Part shown: piece after piece, positions 35,332 to 45,500 of the stretch | How the letters are laid out: each line of letters opens with the position of its first letter | Position numbering within the stretch: the first letter of the stretch is position 1 | Assembly (NCBI GenBank): GCA_026705345.1 | Contig: JAPPAV010000092.1 | Coordinates: forward strand, 25,848-89,847 | From: Gammaproteobacteria bacterium | GTDB taxonomy: Bacteria; Pseudomonadota; Gammaproteobacteria; Pseudomonadales; Azotimanducaceae | DNA: 64,000 nt | Direction of reading: 5' to 3' | The notes under the pieces: model-generated | Seen by the model: the letters and a program-made list of their open reading frames with translations, nothing else | The model's database searches: none | Told to the model about the DNA's origin: nothing | Made by a program: the position numbers and the translations under genes

Positions 35332-36882
35332 ATGCGCGCAATCGCGATTGCAGTCACAGCCTTGGCGGCCGTTGCGGCTGCGTTCTTCGTCGGGCGAGCA
35401 ACCGCGCCGGGGTCGGCGCCGGCGATCGCCGTTGCGCCGCTCGAACCGGGCGCTAGTCCAGCCACGGAACACCCGCCGACGGCCCGGGAGGCTTTGCCGT
35501 CGCCGGATCCGCGCGCCCAGTTGCTGGCCGCGTTGCAGCAAACCGGCGATGAGCGACCCCGCGCTGTCCGCCGGGCAATGACCGCTTGGCTCGCCGCCGA
35601 GGGTGCCGACGCGATTTCGTCCGCGCGCGAGCACCCGGAACTCGCTAAGGTGGCTGACCGGATGGTGCGGCTCGCGTTGTACGCCTATCCGGATATTTTC
35701 CAAGACGATCCTTCATTGTTGGACGACGTCCCGGATCGCGAACAGCTGATTTCGATGTCCGTGGCGTCGATCGCCGGCTTCGACCCCGAACTCGCCCGTA
35801 CGCTCGTCAACCGCCACCTTGCCGACACCGAATACGGCGATGCGATGCTTGGCGCGGTCGACCACTTCGAGAGTCTCGCTGGCGGGTCGCTGTCGCTGTC
35901 CGACGCGCGGACGGAGTTGGCATCCATCCTCACCGAGTCGAACATGATGAAGCGCTTGCCGCGCTTGATGATGCTGGTCGAACGCATGGCGTCGAGCGAT
36001 CCGGCGAGTGCGGCGCGGCTGATCGACGAGATGCCGAGATCGTCGAGCAGCATGGCGATCAACACCTTGGTCCACCGATGGTCGCAGTCCGATCCGCGGG
36101 CGGCGGCGGACTGGCTTGCGAGCAAGGATGTTCAGATTGCCCGGCAAGGTTGGCCGGCCCTGGCACACGCTTGGGGGCGACAGGATCTGGATGCGGCGAG
36201 TGCATACGCCGACAACTTGACCGGAACCGCCCGGATCTCCTTCCTTCGTGGCCTGGCCGCCGCTACGGCGCGGTTGCCCACGGGGACGACGCAAGCGTGG
36301 CTGTCAGGTTACCGGGACGACCCTGCCTATGCCGATCTCGTGCGGGGGGTGGCCGGGCAACTCGCCGGGCAGGACGTTCGAGCCGCGATGTCGCTCATCG
36401 AGGAGTTGCCGACCGAGCAGCGCCTCCGTTCCTATGGATCGGTCATCCCGATGCTGGCCATGCAGGATCCCGAGGCGGCGGTTGACCTGGTGGATCAGCT
36501 TGAAGACGACGACGTCCGGCGCAGCCTGATCCCCATGGTGGTCTCCATATGGGCGCAGAACGACGCCCGGGCAGCGCTGGACTGGGCGTCCGATCGCCCG
36601 CGAGGCCAGACCCGGGACAGCGCCATCAGCCAGGTCGCGGGTGTGCTGGTTCGTATCGATCCCGACCTCGCGATCGACGCGATCGACGAGGTCGATGATC
36701 CCGAGGTGCGCAAGGCGACCGTATCGCGGCTGTTGGTTCAGCTGGAGAGCGAACAGGAGGCCATCCGCGTCGGTCGCCGCCACGACTTCGATCGCGATGC
36801 CGTGCTTGCTCTGCGCGAAAGGGACGGGCCGCACTTCGATACGGTCGGTCCAATTTACTTCGAGGGCTTGCCTCCTGATTGA
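35332..36882 (+). CDS. Exported helical-repeat (TPR/HEAT-like) protein
   Basis: 516 residues. The ATG at 35332 has GGAG eight bases upstream; a TTG two codons earlier is the alternative. An N-terminal hydrophobic helix (IAIAVTALAAVAAAFFVG) serves as signal peptide or anchor, followed by a Pro/Ala-rich linker to about residue 55. The rest is all-helical with repeated units of about 32-36 residues such as DPRAAADWLAS, DLDAASAYADNL, DVRAAMSLIEELP, DPEAAVDLVDQL, DARAALDWAS and DPDLAIDAIDEV. No catalytic motif is seen. Likely a periplasmic scaffold or lipoprotein-like adaptor; function unknown. Convergent with the BCCT gene. Confidence 0.7.
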   Translation: MRAIAIAVTALAAVAAAFFVGRATAPGSAPAIAVAPLEPGASPATEHPPTAREALPSPDPRAQLLAALQQTGDERPRAVRRAMTAWLAAEGADAISSAREHPELAKVADRMVRLALYAYPDIFQDDPSLLDDVPDREQLISMSVASIAGFDPELARTLVNRHLADTEYGDAMLGAVDHFESLAGGSLSLSDARTELASILTESNMMKRLPRLMMLVERMASSDPASAARLIDEMPRSSSSMAINTLVHRWSQSDPRAAADWLASKDVQIARQGWPALAHAWGRQDLDAASAYADNLTGTARISFLRGLAAATARLPTGTTQAWLSGYRDDPAYADLVRGVAGQLAGQDVRAAMSLIEELPTEQRLRSYGSVIPMLAMQDPEAAVDLVDQLEDDDVRRSLIPMVVSIWAQNDARAALDWASDRPRGQTRDSAISQVAGVLVRIDPDLAIDAIDEVDDPEVRKATVSRLLVQLESEQEAIRVGRRHDFDRDAVLALRERDGPHFDTVGPIYFEGLPPD

Positions 36883-36886
36883 TCGG

Positions 36887-36907
36887 CGCGGCTGCGAATC
36901 AGCCGCG
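36887..36907. terminator. Hairpin between convergent genes
   Basis: CGCGGCTG-CGAAT-CAGCCGCG forms a perfect 8-bp stem spanning the BCCT stop codon and 4 bp after the helical-repeat gene's stop. No T tract follows on either strand, so it is only a possible bidirectional terminator. Confidence 0.4.
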
Positions 36908-38533
36908 AGTCACCGCGGATGAATCCCGCGTCAGCGACTTCAGCACCCCGAACGTCATCACCAGCAGGATCACGCAAACCGGCAACGCGGCGGCGATGGA
37001 CGCCGCCTGCAGCGCCTGCAGGCCGTCGACGAGGAGCAGGAGCGCGGCCACGACGCCGATCGATACGCCCCAGACAACGCGGAAACGACGCGGCGGGTGG
37101 TCGTCGCCCATGCTGAGCATCGTGGCGATGACTAGGGTCCCCGAGTCCGAGGACGTGATGAACCAGGTCGCGAGCAGGAATGTCGCCAGCGCGGACATCG
37201 TCCAGACGAGCCAATGCATCTCGGTCATCAGCTCGATGGTGCTGTAGAGCGCGGCTTCCAGTTGCCAGTTGCGGGCGAGGTCCAGGATGCCGGCAGTGCC
37301 CACGCCGCCTTCGGCGTTGAGTTCCAGGTAGAGGGCGTTGCCGCCGAACAGGCATAGCCAGATGATGCCGATCACCGTCGGCACGAACATCGCCCCGAAT
37401 GTGAACTCGCGGATGGTGCGTCCCCGGGAGATCCGCGCGATGAAGAGTCCCACGAAGGGTGCCCAGGCGATCCACCAGCCCCAGTAGAAGATCGTCCAGC
37501 TCCCCTGCCAGTCACTATGGCCGGGTTCGGTGGCGATGAAGAGACTGGTCGGCACGAGGTGGAGCAGGTATGAACCCACCGTCTTGGCGAGGAAGCCGAG
37601 CAGCCACTCGACGGGCCCGAAGACGAGGAAGAAACCGAGCAGGATGATGCTCAAGTAGATGTTCCACTCGGAGATGATGCGGATTCCGCGGGCGACGCCG
37701 GACACGGCGGACAACGTCGCGACGGCGGAGATGACGGCGATCAGCACGATGTAGGTGGTGATGTCGGCGGGCACGTCCGCCAGGACGTCGAGTCCGGCGG
37801 CCATCTGCTTGACGCCGAGCCCGAGGGAAGTCGCCACCCCGAACACCGTGCCGAACACCGCCAGGAGGTCGACGCCGTGGCCGATGGGGCCGTAGATGCG
37901 CTCGCCGATGATCGGATGCAGGGAGGAGCGCAGGGTCAGCGGCAGCTTCTTGCGGAACCCGAAGTAGGCGAGGCAAAGGCCCACCAGGACGTACACGGAC
38001 CAGGCGGACAAGCCCCAGTGGAAGTAGGTGATCCGCATTGCATGGATGGCGCGGTCTTCGTTCAGTTCCGACGCGCCCCGGGCATCCGCATGGGGATTGT
38101 TGGGGTAGCCGAAGGGTTCCGAGTTGTCGAAGTAGAACATCGGCTCCGAGATGGAGAAGAACAGGAGCCCGATGCCGAGCCCTGCCGAGAACAGCATGGC
38201 GAGCCACGAGAAGGTGCTGAACTCGGGGCGTGCATCGTCGTCGCCGAGCCGCACCCGGCCGTGCCGACTCAGCATGACGTACAGGCATGCCACGAACACG
38301 ATGATGATCGAGATGACGTAGAAGCCGCCGAAGGTGGACTCCACCCAGCCGCGAACGGTCGAATAGACGTTCCCCGCGCTTTCGACCCATCCGAGGGTGA
38401 ACACGACGAACGCGGCGACCATGGCCAGCGAGGCGATGGACATGCCCGGGTGCATGCCTCGCCACCAGCCGGACTTCGCCACCGCGAAGGCGCGCCGAGG
38501 GCGCGTTGCATCCGGCTGGTGCGTGGAACTCAT
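36899..38533 (-). CDS. BCCT family transporter (betaine/choline/carnitine type)
   Basis: 544 residues with about 12 transmembrane helices. Family motifs include the Trp-rich box FYWGWWIAWAPFVGLFIARI (in part), SRGRTIREF, and GLGIGLLFFSISEPMFYF. It imports a quaternary ammonium or related compatible solute with Na+ or H+. The ATG at 38533 overlaps the stop of the upstream dehydrogenase gene as ATGA. That pairing suggests the transported substrate or its product is handled by the dehydrogenase. Much longer upstream readings of this frame run through that gene and are not real. Confidence 0.92.
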   Translation of the reverse strand: MSSTHQPDATRPRRAFAVAKSGWWRGMHPGMSIASLAMVAAFVVFTLGWVESAGNVYSTVRGWVESTFGGFYVISIIIVFVACLYVMLSRHGRVRLGDDDARPEFSTFSWLAMLFSAGLGIGLLFFSISEPMFYFDNSEPFGYPNNPHADARGASELNEDRAIHAMRITYFHWGLSAWSVYVLVGLCLAYFGFRKKLPLTLRSSLHPIIGERIYGPIGHGVDLLAVFGTVFGVATSLGLGVKQMAAGLDVLADVPADITTYIVLIAVISAVATLSAVSGVARGIRIISEWNIYLSIILLGFFLVFGPVEWLLGFLAKTVGSYLLHLVPTSLFIATEPGHSDWQGSWTIFYWGWWIAWAPFVGLFIARISRGRTIREFTFGAMFVPTVIGIIWLCLFGGNALYLELNAEGGVGTAGILDLARNWQLEAALYSTIELMTEMHWLVWTMSALATFLLATWFITSSDSGTLVIATMLSMGDDHPPRRFRVVWGVSIGVVAALLLLVDGLQALQAASIAAALPVCVILLVMTFGVLKSLTRDSSAVTRG

Positions 38534-39618
38534 GGCCAGCGGAGATTGAGGTTCAGTTCGTCGCTTGCCCCGTTGAACCAGTCCACGACCTCCCGGTGGT
38601 AGGGGATGCCTTCGGCGCGACGCTTCTCGGCTTCCTCGTGCTCGATGAGGCCGGCGTAGTAGACCCGCTCGTGCCCCGGCGCGGGTTCCATGTTCACGAT
38701 CTTGTCGATGAGCGCGTCCATGTCGCGCTTGAACTCGCTTATCTCCACGAAGGCGTCGATCTTGAAGGCCATTACGAACTGCGAGAGTTCGTTGCCGGGC
38801 GCCATGAAACCGGGGCCGTTGCCGGAGAGAATCCCCGACATGATGTCGGCGATCATGGCGAAGCCATAGCCCTTGTGGCTGCCGTTCTCCCGGGTGCCGC
38901 CGAATGACGGCATGAAGAACTTGCCGTAGCCCGGCGCGTCGACCCGTTCGGTGATCGGCTCGCCGTTCAAATCGGTGATCCAGCCGGGCTCCAGCTTCGA
39001 ACCGATGCGGCGCGTCAGCATGATCTTGTTGGCGGCGACCTGGGTCGTCGCGACGTCGAAGACGAACGGCGGGTGGTTCCCCGCGGGTGCCGCCCAGGCG
39101 ATCGGGTGGGTGCCGAACACCGGCTTGGAGCCGAATGTCGGTACCTGGATGTGGCCGCCGGCGGACACCATGCAGACGCCGACCATGTCCCGTTCCAGGG
39201 CCATCATCGGGTAGTAGGCGAGCATGCCCACGTGGCCGCACCGCTGTACGCCGACGGCGCCCATGCCGAACTCCTCCGCCTTGTCCATGGCCATCTCCAT
39301 GGCGCGGGGACCGACTTGAAGCCCGATGCCGAGGTCCGCGTCGAGGGTTGCACTTACGGCGGATTCACGGACGACCCTGACCTCAGGTGTCGGGTTAACG
39401 CCACCGTTGCGGTACTGGTTCACGTATATGCGCAGTTGGTTGGAGATGCCATGGGACTCGCAACCGCGCAGGTCGCTGGTGATCAGCACGTCCGCGCACA
39501 GGGCGGCGTCGTCCGGCGGCACGCCCATGGCTTCGAAGACGGCCTGGGTGCCCTCCCGGGCGGCGGATTCGGAGACCAAGACCTGGTCGGCCTCCGGAAC
39601 GAGGAAGTGCTTTAGCAT
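38530..39618 (-). CDS. Ldh/malate-lactate dehydrogenase family oxidoreductase (MDH2 type)
   Basis: 362 residues from ATG 39618 (MLKHFLVPEADQ); an extended N-terminus would read into a REP-like element and is rejected. Family features are SDLRGCESHGISNQL (NADH-site region with catalytic His) and AWAAPAGNHPPFVFDVATTQVAANK (in parts). It also has the GYGFAMIADIMSGILSG motif. The family includes ureidoglycolate, sulfolactate, 2,3-diketogulonate and malate/lactate dehydrogenases using NAD(P). Translationally coupled to the BCCT transporter, so it probably oxidises or reduces a 2-hydroxy acid linked to the imported compound. Confidence 0.88.
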   Translation of the reverse strand: MLKHFLVPEADQVLVSESAAREGTQAVFEAMGVPPDDAALCADVLITSDLRGCESHGISNQLRIYVNQYRNGGVNPTPEVRVVRESAVSATLDADLGIGLQVGPRAMEMAMDKAEEFGMGAVGVQRCGHVGMLAYYPMMALERDMVGVCMVSAGGHIQVPTFGSKPVFGTHPIAWAAPAGNHPPFVFDVATTQVAANKIMLTRRIGSKLEPGWITDLNGEPITERVDAPGYGKFFMPSFGGTRENGSHKGYGFAMIADIMSGILSGNGPGFMAPGNELSQFVMAFKIDAFVEISEFKRDMDALIDKIVNMEPAPGHERVYYAGLIEHEEAEKRRAEGIPYHREVVDWFNGASDELNLNLRWP

Positions 39619-39676
39619 GACGGAGCTAAACGCGGTCCCGGCGCTGGACGCGACCGTAACAAGGGCGAATCGGGCC

Positions 39677-39746
39677 GTAGGGGACGGGCTTGTCCCGTCC
39701 CGGCGTCGAGGGAAAGCAGCGGGCGACCGCAAGGGTCGCCCCTACG
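39677..39746. repeat. GTAG-type REP-like element, reverse orientation
   Basis: GTAGGGGACGGG-CTTGT-CCCGTCCC, a spacer, then GGGCGACC-GCAAG-GGTCGCCCCTAC. This is the complete element in reverse order relative to 5789. It shows clearly that both ends are inverted complements (GTAGGGG / CCCCTAC). Confidence 0.88.
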
Positions 39747-39780
39747 AGAACTCTGCTGAAGCATATAGATGAGAATCGCT

Positions 39781-42324
39781 CTACAGCGACTGAAGCGCCT
39801 CCCGTTGCCGGGCCAGTCGCGACTCCCGTTCGTTCGCGAATCGTGCAACGCCGGCGGCGATAGACGCCTGATCGAGATGCGCCTCGGCGATCACGTCCGG
39901 TTCGAGGCCGCCGGTCAGCCAGCGGTCGTGCCAGTCGGAGACCATCGAGTACTCCCGCGTCAGCGGACCCACGTCGCGTACGGGCCAGACGCGCTGCGTC
40001 CCCGTTGAGACCACCATCATGTCGAGCTTGGCCTCGGCCGGGAGTACGGACTCGCGGTAGGCGGCGCCTTGCAAGTCGAACAGTTCCTCGCTAATGGCGG
40101 CCACTACCTTGACGTTGATGCCCTGCGCTTCGAGCCCGGGCAGCGCCTGGACGAGGTTGAACGTCGAACTGGAGCCTTGGGTGACGACGGTGCCGTGCTG
40201 CGGCTTGTCGGGGTCGAAGTCGCGGATCACGTAGAAGCCCTTGGCCGCGGCCTTGAGGTCGGTGTCGGCGAACGTCGAGCGGTCGGAGACGGCGAAGTCG
40301 GGCCGGGCCACCTCGATCACGATGACGCCCACCAGCGGATCGCGCGCAGCGATTTCGGCGGCGGCGAAGTAGCCGGGCGCGACGTCGTTGTAGTCCCAGA
40401 AGTTCAGGACAATCACCTGGCCGCGCGGGAACAGCTTCCAGACCTGGGGCGCGAAGATGCCGAAGTGGGTGCGGGCATCGGCCGCGGTCTCCGGGCCGGA
40501 GTGGCCGGCGAGAATGTTCAGGACGCCGACGCGGAACGGGCTGTCCTGGTTCTGCTGGCTCCACACCCGGGCGGGCAGGTACATGAACGGAGTGAACGCG
40601 CCGTAGCTGCCGGACATGGCCCAAACACCGCTATGGACGTCGGGATCTAGGGATGCGCTCTGTCCCACGAGGCCGACGGCGGTGGATGCGTTCCCCGCCT
40701 CCTGGATCGCCGCCTTGAAACGGGTCCCCCCTTGGTTCGACAGCGGGTCGTAGTGGCCGGTCAGAGAGCCCTTCTCGACGTTGATGGAATTGGAGAGGTC
40801 GGCGGACACCGTGATGAAACGGTTGTCGGTAACGTGATTTGCCCACTTGAGTATCTCGGAGATAGCGCGGCGGGTACCGGCGACCTCACCGGGTGCCTTG
40901 AACAGCTCGATGCCGACTTCGGTAGGCTCGCCGTTCAGCTTGGTCGTGACGGTTTGCGGCTCGACGGGCAGGGCGTCGACACGCAGTCGGTCGTCTTGGA
41001 AGGGATCCCTGGTGTGGTCGAGACGAAGTCTCGCCTTGTCGGTGACCTGATCGCCGATCTCGACCAGCCGATCGGCCAGCCATTCGCCGAGATCGTTCTG
41101 TTCGAGGACCGACATGGCGATGTCGATGTTGGTCTTGAACTGGCGCAACCGTTCGGTCTCGTCGCTCACCGCGCCGTCGCGGATGCCTTCGAAGGCGACG
41201 CCGTAGCGCTGTTCGAAGGTCTCGGCCAGGGCGACGAAGTAGGGCACGTTCATCTTCATGTCGTAGGGGTGGCTGGGATAGCCGACCACCTGGTCGCCGA
41301 AGCCGGGAATGACACCCTGCTGGGCCGCGGGCCACCAACCCTTGGTGGTGCGGCCGACGACGATCATCGGTCGGCGGTCGTTCGGATCCCATTCCTCCAT
41401 GGTCTTGAGCGCCGCCAGCACCTGGTCGTAGTCGTTGCCGTTGTCGAGGCCGAGTACGTTCCAGCCGTAGGCCGCCCACTGGTCGGCGATCTCGTAGCCC
41501 TCCATGGACTCGGCGACGACCCCGCCGATCAGCGAATCGTCGATGCCGGCATTGTTGAACGACAGCATGATGCGCAGGCGCTTGCCGACCTGCTGCGCCA
41601 CCGCCTGGGTCTTCAACTCCTGGGAGTGGCCGGAGGTCATCGCGAATTCGCCTTCGATCCCGACGATCTTCGGCGACGCGCCGGCACCCATGAAATCCCA
41701 GAACGCGGCCTTGCCCGCGGCGGTGGCGATGCCGATGCCGGACGGCCCGCCGTTGACGTCGTTGATGAGGTCCGTGGTCTCGGAATGCCCGGCAAGCGAG
41801 CGGATGCCCCTGAGCTTCGCCTGGGCGAACAGGGGATCGTCGATCAAGCCGTTGTCCTCGAGCAGGGTGGCGAGCACGCCGGCCCCGCGGCGGAAGCCGA
41901 GGCAGTCGATGGGCAACAGCGCGACTTCGGGACCGACGTGGTAGCGCGAGTCGCCGGTTCCGGCATGACGGCGCGCCAGCGCTTCGCCCATGACCATCCA
42001 CAGCGCGTAGAGCGTCGGGATGTTGTGGCCGCCCGCAAGCAGCAGGCGGTCCCCGAACGGGTGCTTCGGACGACGGTAGTCGTAGCGCAGGCCGCCGTTC
42101 TCCGGGCCGGCCAGATGCAGGGCCACGTTGTAGGGGGTATAGGCCAGGGGGCCGCCGAAATGACCGGTCTGAGCGTAGTTGCCGAGCAGGGTTAGCGTCA
42201 TGGCGGTCATGAAGCCGACATCCTCCAAGCGCTCGCGGTCGTAGGGCGGAAGCTCTACGCTGCGCTCGGTGGATTCGCCGCGCCGGGCGGCAGTGCGAAC
42301 CAGGACTGCTGTTCCGTTACCCAT
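39781..42324 (-). CDS. Transketolase/pyruvate-dehydrogenase-E1-like thiamine diphosphate enzyme
   Basis: 847 residues from ATG 42324 with GAGGG upstream; a TTG one codon earlier is possible. The N-terminal ThDP-binding part includes GHFGGPLAYTPYNVALHL, and the C-terminal half has the Pyr domain and transketolase C-terminal fold (RFITVSADLSNSINVEKG, GLVGQSASLDPDVHSG). The Mg/ThDP motif that normally reads GDG...NN appears as IVGIEGEFAMTSG...MLSFNNAGID: the two Asn are kept but the GDG Asp is replaced by Glu. Length is closer to homodimeric PDH E1 (about 890) than transketolase (about 660). No E2/E3 genes are nearby. The substrate is unknown. Confidence 0.75.
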   Translation of the reverse strand: MGNGTAVLVRTAARRGESTERSVELPPYDRERLEDVGFMTAMTLTLLGNYAQTGHFGGPLAYTPYNVALHLAGPENGGLRYDYRRPKHPFGDRLLLAGGHNIPTLYALWMVMGEALARRHAGTGDSRYHVGPEVALLPIDCLGFRRGAGVLATLLEDNGLIDDPLFAQAKLRGIRSLAGHSETTDLINDVNGGPSGIGIATAAGKAAFWDFMGAGASPKIVGIEGEFAMTSGHSQELKTQAVAQQVGKRLRIMLSFNNAGIDDSLIGGVVAESMEGYEIADQWAAYGWNVLGLDNGNDYDQVLAALKTMEEWDPNDRRPMIVVGRTTKGWWPAAQQGVIPGFGDQVVGYPSHPYDMKMNVPYFVALAETFEQRYGVAFEGIRDGAVSDETERLRQFKTNIDIAMSVLEQNDLGEWLADRLVEIGDQVTDKARLRLDHTRDPFQDDRLRVDALPVEPQTVTTKLNGEPTEVGIELFKAPGEVAGTRRAISEILKWANHVTDNRFITVSADLSNSINVEKGSLTGHYDPLSNQGGTRFKAAIQEAGNASTAVGLVGQSASLDPDVHSGVWAMSGSYGAFTPFMYLPARVWSQQNQDSPFRVGVLNILAGHSGPETAADARTHFGIFAPQVWKLFPRGQVIVLNFWDYNDVAPGYFAAAEIAARDPLVGVIVIEVARPDFAVSDRSTFADTDLKAAAKGFYVIRDFDPDKPQHGTVVTQGSSSTFNLVQALPGLEAQGINVKVVAAISEELFDLQGAAYRESVLPAEAKLDMMVVSTGTQRVWPVRDVGPLTREYSMVSDWHDRWLTGGLEPDVIAEAHLDQASIAAGVARFANERESRLARQREALQSL

Positions 42325-42550
42325 CAAAAACCCTCTCGTCTCTTGTCCGCACCGGCGGAGTTGGCTCGGCTAGGCGGTTGAAAGGTGCCTCGAAAGCTCG
42401 CTGGACACCAAGATGTCAGCGTACCGCAGGCGACGCGCGGCTGTCACCCGCATAGGGCTTGTTCGGGCTCTCGGTGGCGTCAGATTCGATTGCATTGCTC
42501 ATAGGCAAGTTGCAGGCTTCGGAACCAGATTCGGGACTTCGAGAGTCAAG

Positions 42551-45500
42551 ATGCAGTACTCCAAGACCACCGTTCCGCCCGCCGTCAACGGCTTTGCCCG
42601 CCGATGGATCGCCGCCGCGTTGGCGGTGGAAATCACGTTTGCCGGCGTTGGCGTTGCCGCGCAGGAGGACGGGCTTTTCGAGCCGCTCGAGCCGGCCGCC
42701 GTTGAATCGAACGACGACGACAGTACGCGGTCATTGCGCTCGACGACACGGGTGCCAACGCGGGGCGGCGCCACCGTTCGTCACCGCCAAGTACGCGTCG
42801 ATGTCGTCCACCTCGACGCCGTCAAAGCAACCATCGAGTCCGGCCAGCCAGCCAGCCTCGATCTCAACCTCTTCGACGACGTGCGCCACAAGGCCGTCGA
42901 CCTGCGCGTGGCCCCGACCTCTTCCGGCGGGTATTCGTTGTCGGGTCGGCTGGAGGGGGTGCTCTTCGGCACGGCGGTCCTGGTCGTCAAGGGGGACATG
43001 GTCACGGGCACCATCCGATCGGCCTCCGGAACCTATACCGTGGATGCCAACGGCCGGGTTTGCCACATCCGGGAGGTCGACCCCTCGACGTTGCCTCCGC
43101 TCGGCGAGCCACTGCGCCCCCCTGAATCGATGCCGAGCCCGTTCAACACGACCCGCCCTGCCGACCAGTCGTCGGTATACGAGGACGAGTCGTTCATCGA
43201 CGTGGTCGTTTTGTACACGCCAGCCGTTCGCGACGCCGTTGGGGGGATTGTCCCTGCGCACAACCTCGTAGACTTGATGGTCGCCGAGACCAACCAGGCT
43301 TACAGGGACAGTGGCGTGGACCTTCAGGTCTTCCTTGCGCGCACGGTCGGGGTGGACTACGTGGAGGCGGGGGCTTCGGGCATCGACCTATCGCGGCTCA
43401 GAATTCCTGACGACGGCTATATGGATGAGGCGCATGAACTGCGCGAAAAAACCGGTGCCGATTTGGTTCATCTCATCACAACGGCGAGGGACGTTTGCGG
43501 CATCGCCTACTTGATGACCAGGCCGTCGCAGGACTTCCAGGGGTCGGGGTTCGGGCTTACAAGCTACCTATGCGGCGGTGCCGTTCTCGCCCACGAGTTT
43601 GGCCACAACATGGGCCTCCGGCACGACCGTTACGTTGATGTGGGCAATACCCCGTCGCCCTACAGCCACGGCTACGTGAACCAGCGCGCTTTCGAAGAAG
43701 AGGCCCCAACGTCCTCCCGGTGGCGGACGATCATGGCCTACCGCAACCAATGTGAAGACGCGGGGTTCGCCTGCCAACGAATCCTGCGCTTTTCCAATCC
43801 CGATCTAACCTACGAGGGCGATCCCATGGGGGTCGCTGGCGAGTCCGGGTCGTTCGCTCTCAACGGGCCCGCCGATGCCCGGCGCACGCTGAACGAGACG
43901 CGAGACGTCATCGCCTCGTTTCGCGAAGCGGGCTCCGATTTGACTATCTTCATTACACCACCGCTACAGGGTCGTGCTTGGCGTGCAAGCCAGGCCGGCA
44001 TCATCTTGACGTTATCGGGGGCCAACGAAGGTCGGATCGAGTCGGCCGCGACGGTTGCGTCGATCTACCGCTCAACCGACCCTCACATCGGGACCGACGA
44101 CACGGTGTTGGGTTCCTTCGACATAGAAAGTCGTGGGGGCAAGGAACAATTCAGCCACGCCTTCGTCGAGACCGCGCCGGCGGAGAACGGCGTCTACTAC
44201 TACGGTGCCTGCGTGGATGAAGTCGAGAACGAAACGGACACGGGCAACAACTGCACGTCTGGATTGGGCGTGACGGTGGGCCCGACGGTATCCGTGGGGG
44301 ACGCGCAAACGGCCGAAGGGCTGGATCTGTCGTTCTCGTTCAACTTGTCGGAGGCGCGGTCAACGGACGTGACCGTGCAGTGGGAGTTGGCGCGGGGAAC
44401 GGCGGTCGACGGTCTGGACTACGTGAACCAGTCGGGCACGGTGACGATTCCCGCGAACCAGACTTTCGCCGTCGCCACGGTGGAAACCGTGGACGACGAC
44501 ATTCCCGAGGGCGACGACACGTTTACGTTGACGATCGTCGAAACCACCGGCGTGGTCGCGAGTTTCGATGGGCGCCAAGCCACCGGTACCATTGTCGATG
44601 ACGACGGCGATCCGAGGATCCGGGACGAAAACCTACGAGATGCCGTATATCAGGCGTTGGTAAAGCCCCCTGGGGATGAGCTGACGTTTGATGACCTGGC
44701 ATCATTGACGGGTCTCAATGCGACGCGTCTGGGCATCGAGAGTCTCGACGGGCTTGAAGCCGCCACGGCGCTAACCAACCTGGTCCTCGATGGCAACTCC
44801 ATACAGGACTTGTCGCCCTTGGCCCACTTGGCGAATCTCAATCGGCTGCAGATTGCCGGCAACGGCATCGAGGATGTGACGCAGTTGGCGTCCCTCGTCG
44901 GCCTGACGTACCTCGACCTCGACAACAATCCGATCAGCGATTTCTCCCCGCTGGGTAGCCTTTCCGGCTTGACGGGATTGTCATTGGAGCGAACGGGAAT
45001 CTCGGACCTTTCGGCCCTCAAGGACCTGGTCGCATTGGAGACGCTTAACGCGGATTCCAACGGCATCGCCAGCATAGACGGGATCGAGAACCTCACGAGA
45101 CTCGCGACTCTTAACCTGAACTTCAACGAGATTGCCGACCTGACCCCGCTGGCCGGACTCGTGCAGTTGAGCTACCTGGGACTTTGGGACAACGACATCG
45201 ACGATGTCGCCCCGTTGGCGAACCTGACACGGCTGTCTTGGCTCGACCTTGACCGAAACAGCATTGCCGATATTGCCCCGCTATCGGGATTGTCCGCCCT
45301 GACTGAACTCCATCTGTTTGGCAACGAGGTCGCGGACCTGCCGGATCTGTCGGCGCTGCGTCAGCTGCAGGAGCTCGGGTTGACGTCCAATCGGCTCACT
45401 GACATCGCGGCCATCGGTTCGCTTTCGAGGCTACGGACCCTCTATCTGTCAAACAACTCGATCACCGACATCTCGCCGTTGTCGAATCTGACGCGCTTGG

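Noticed and set aside
40732-42195. A 487-residue plus-strand frame opposite the thiamine diphosphate enzyme
   Set aside because: Shadow of the minus-strand gene; no ribosome site and no domain pattern.
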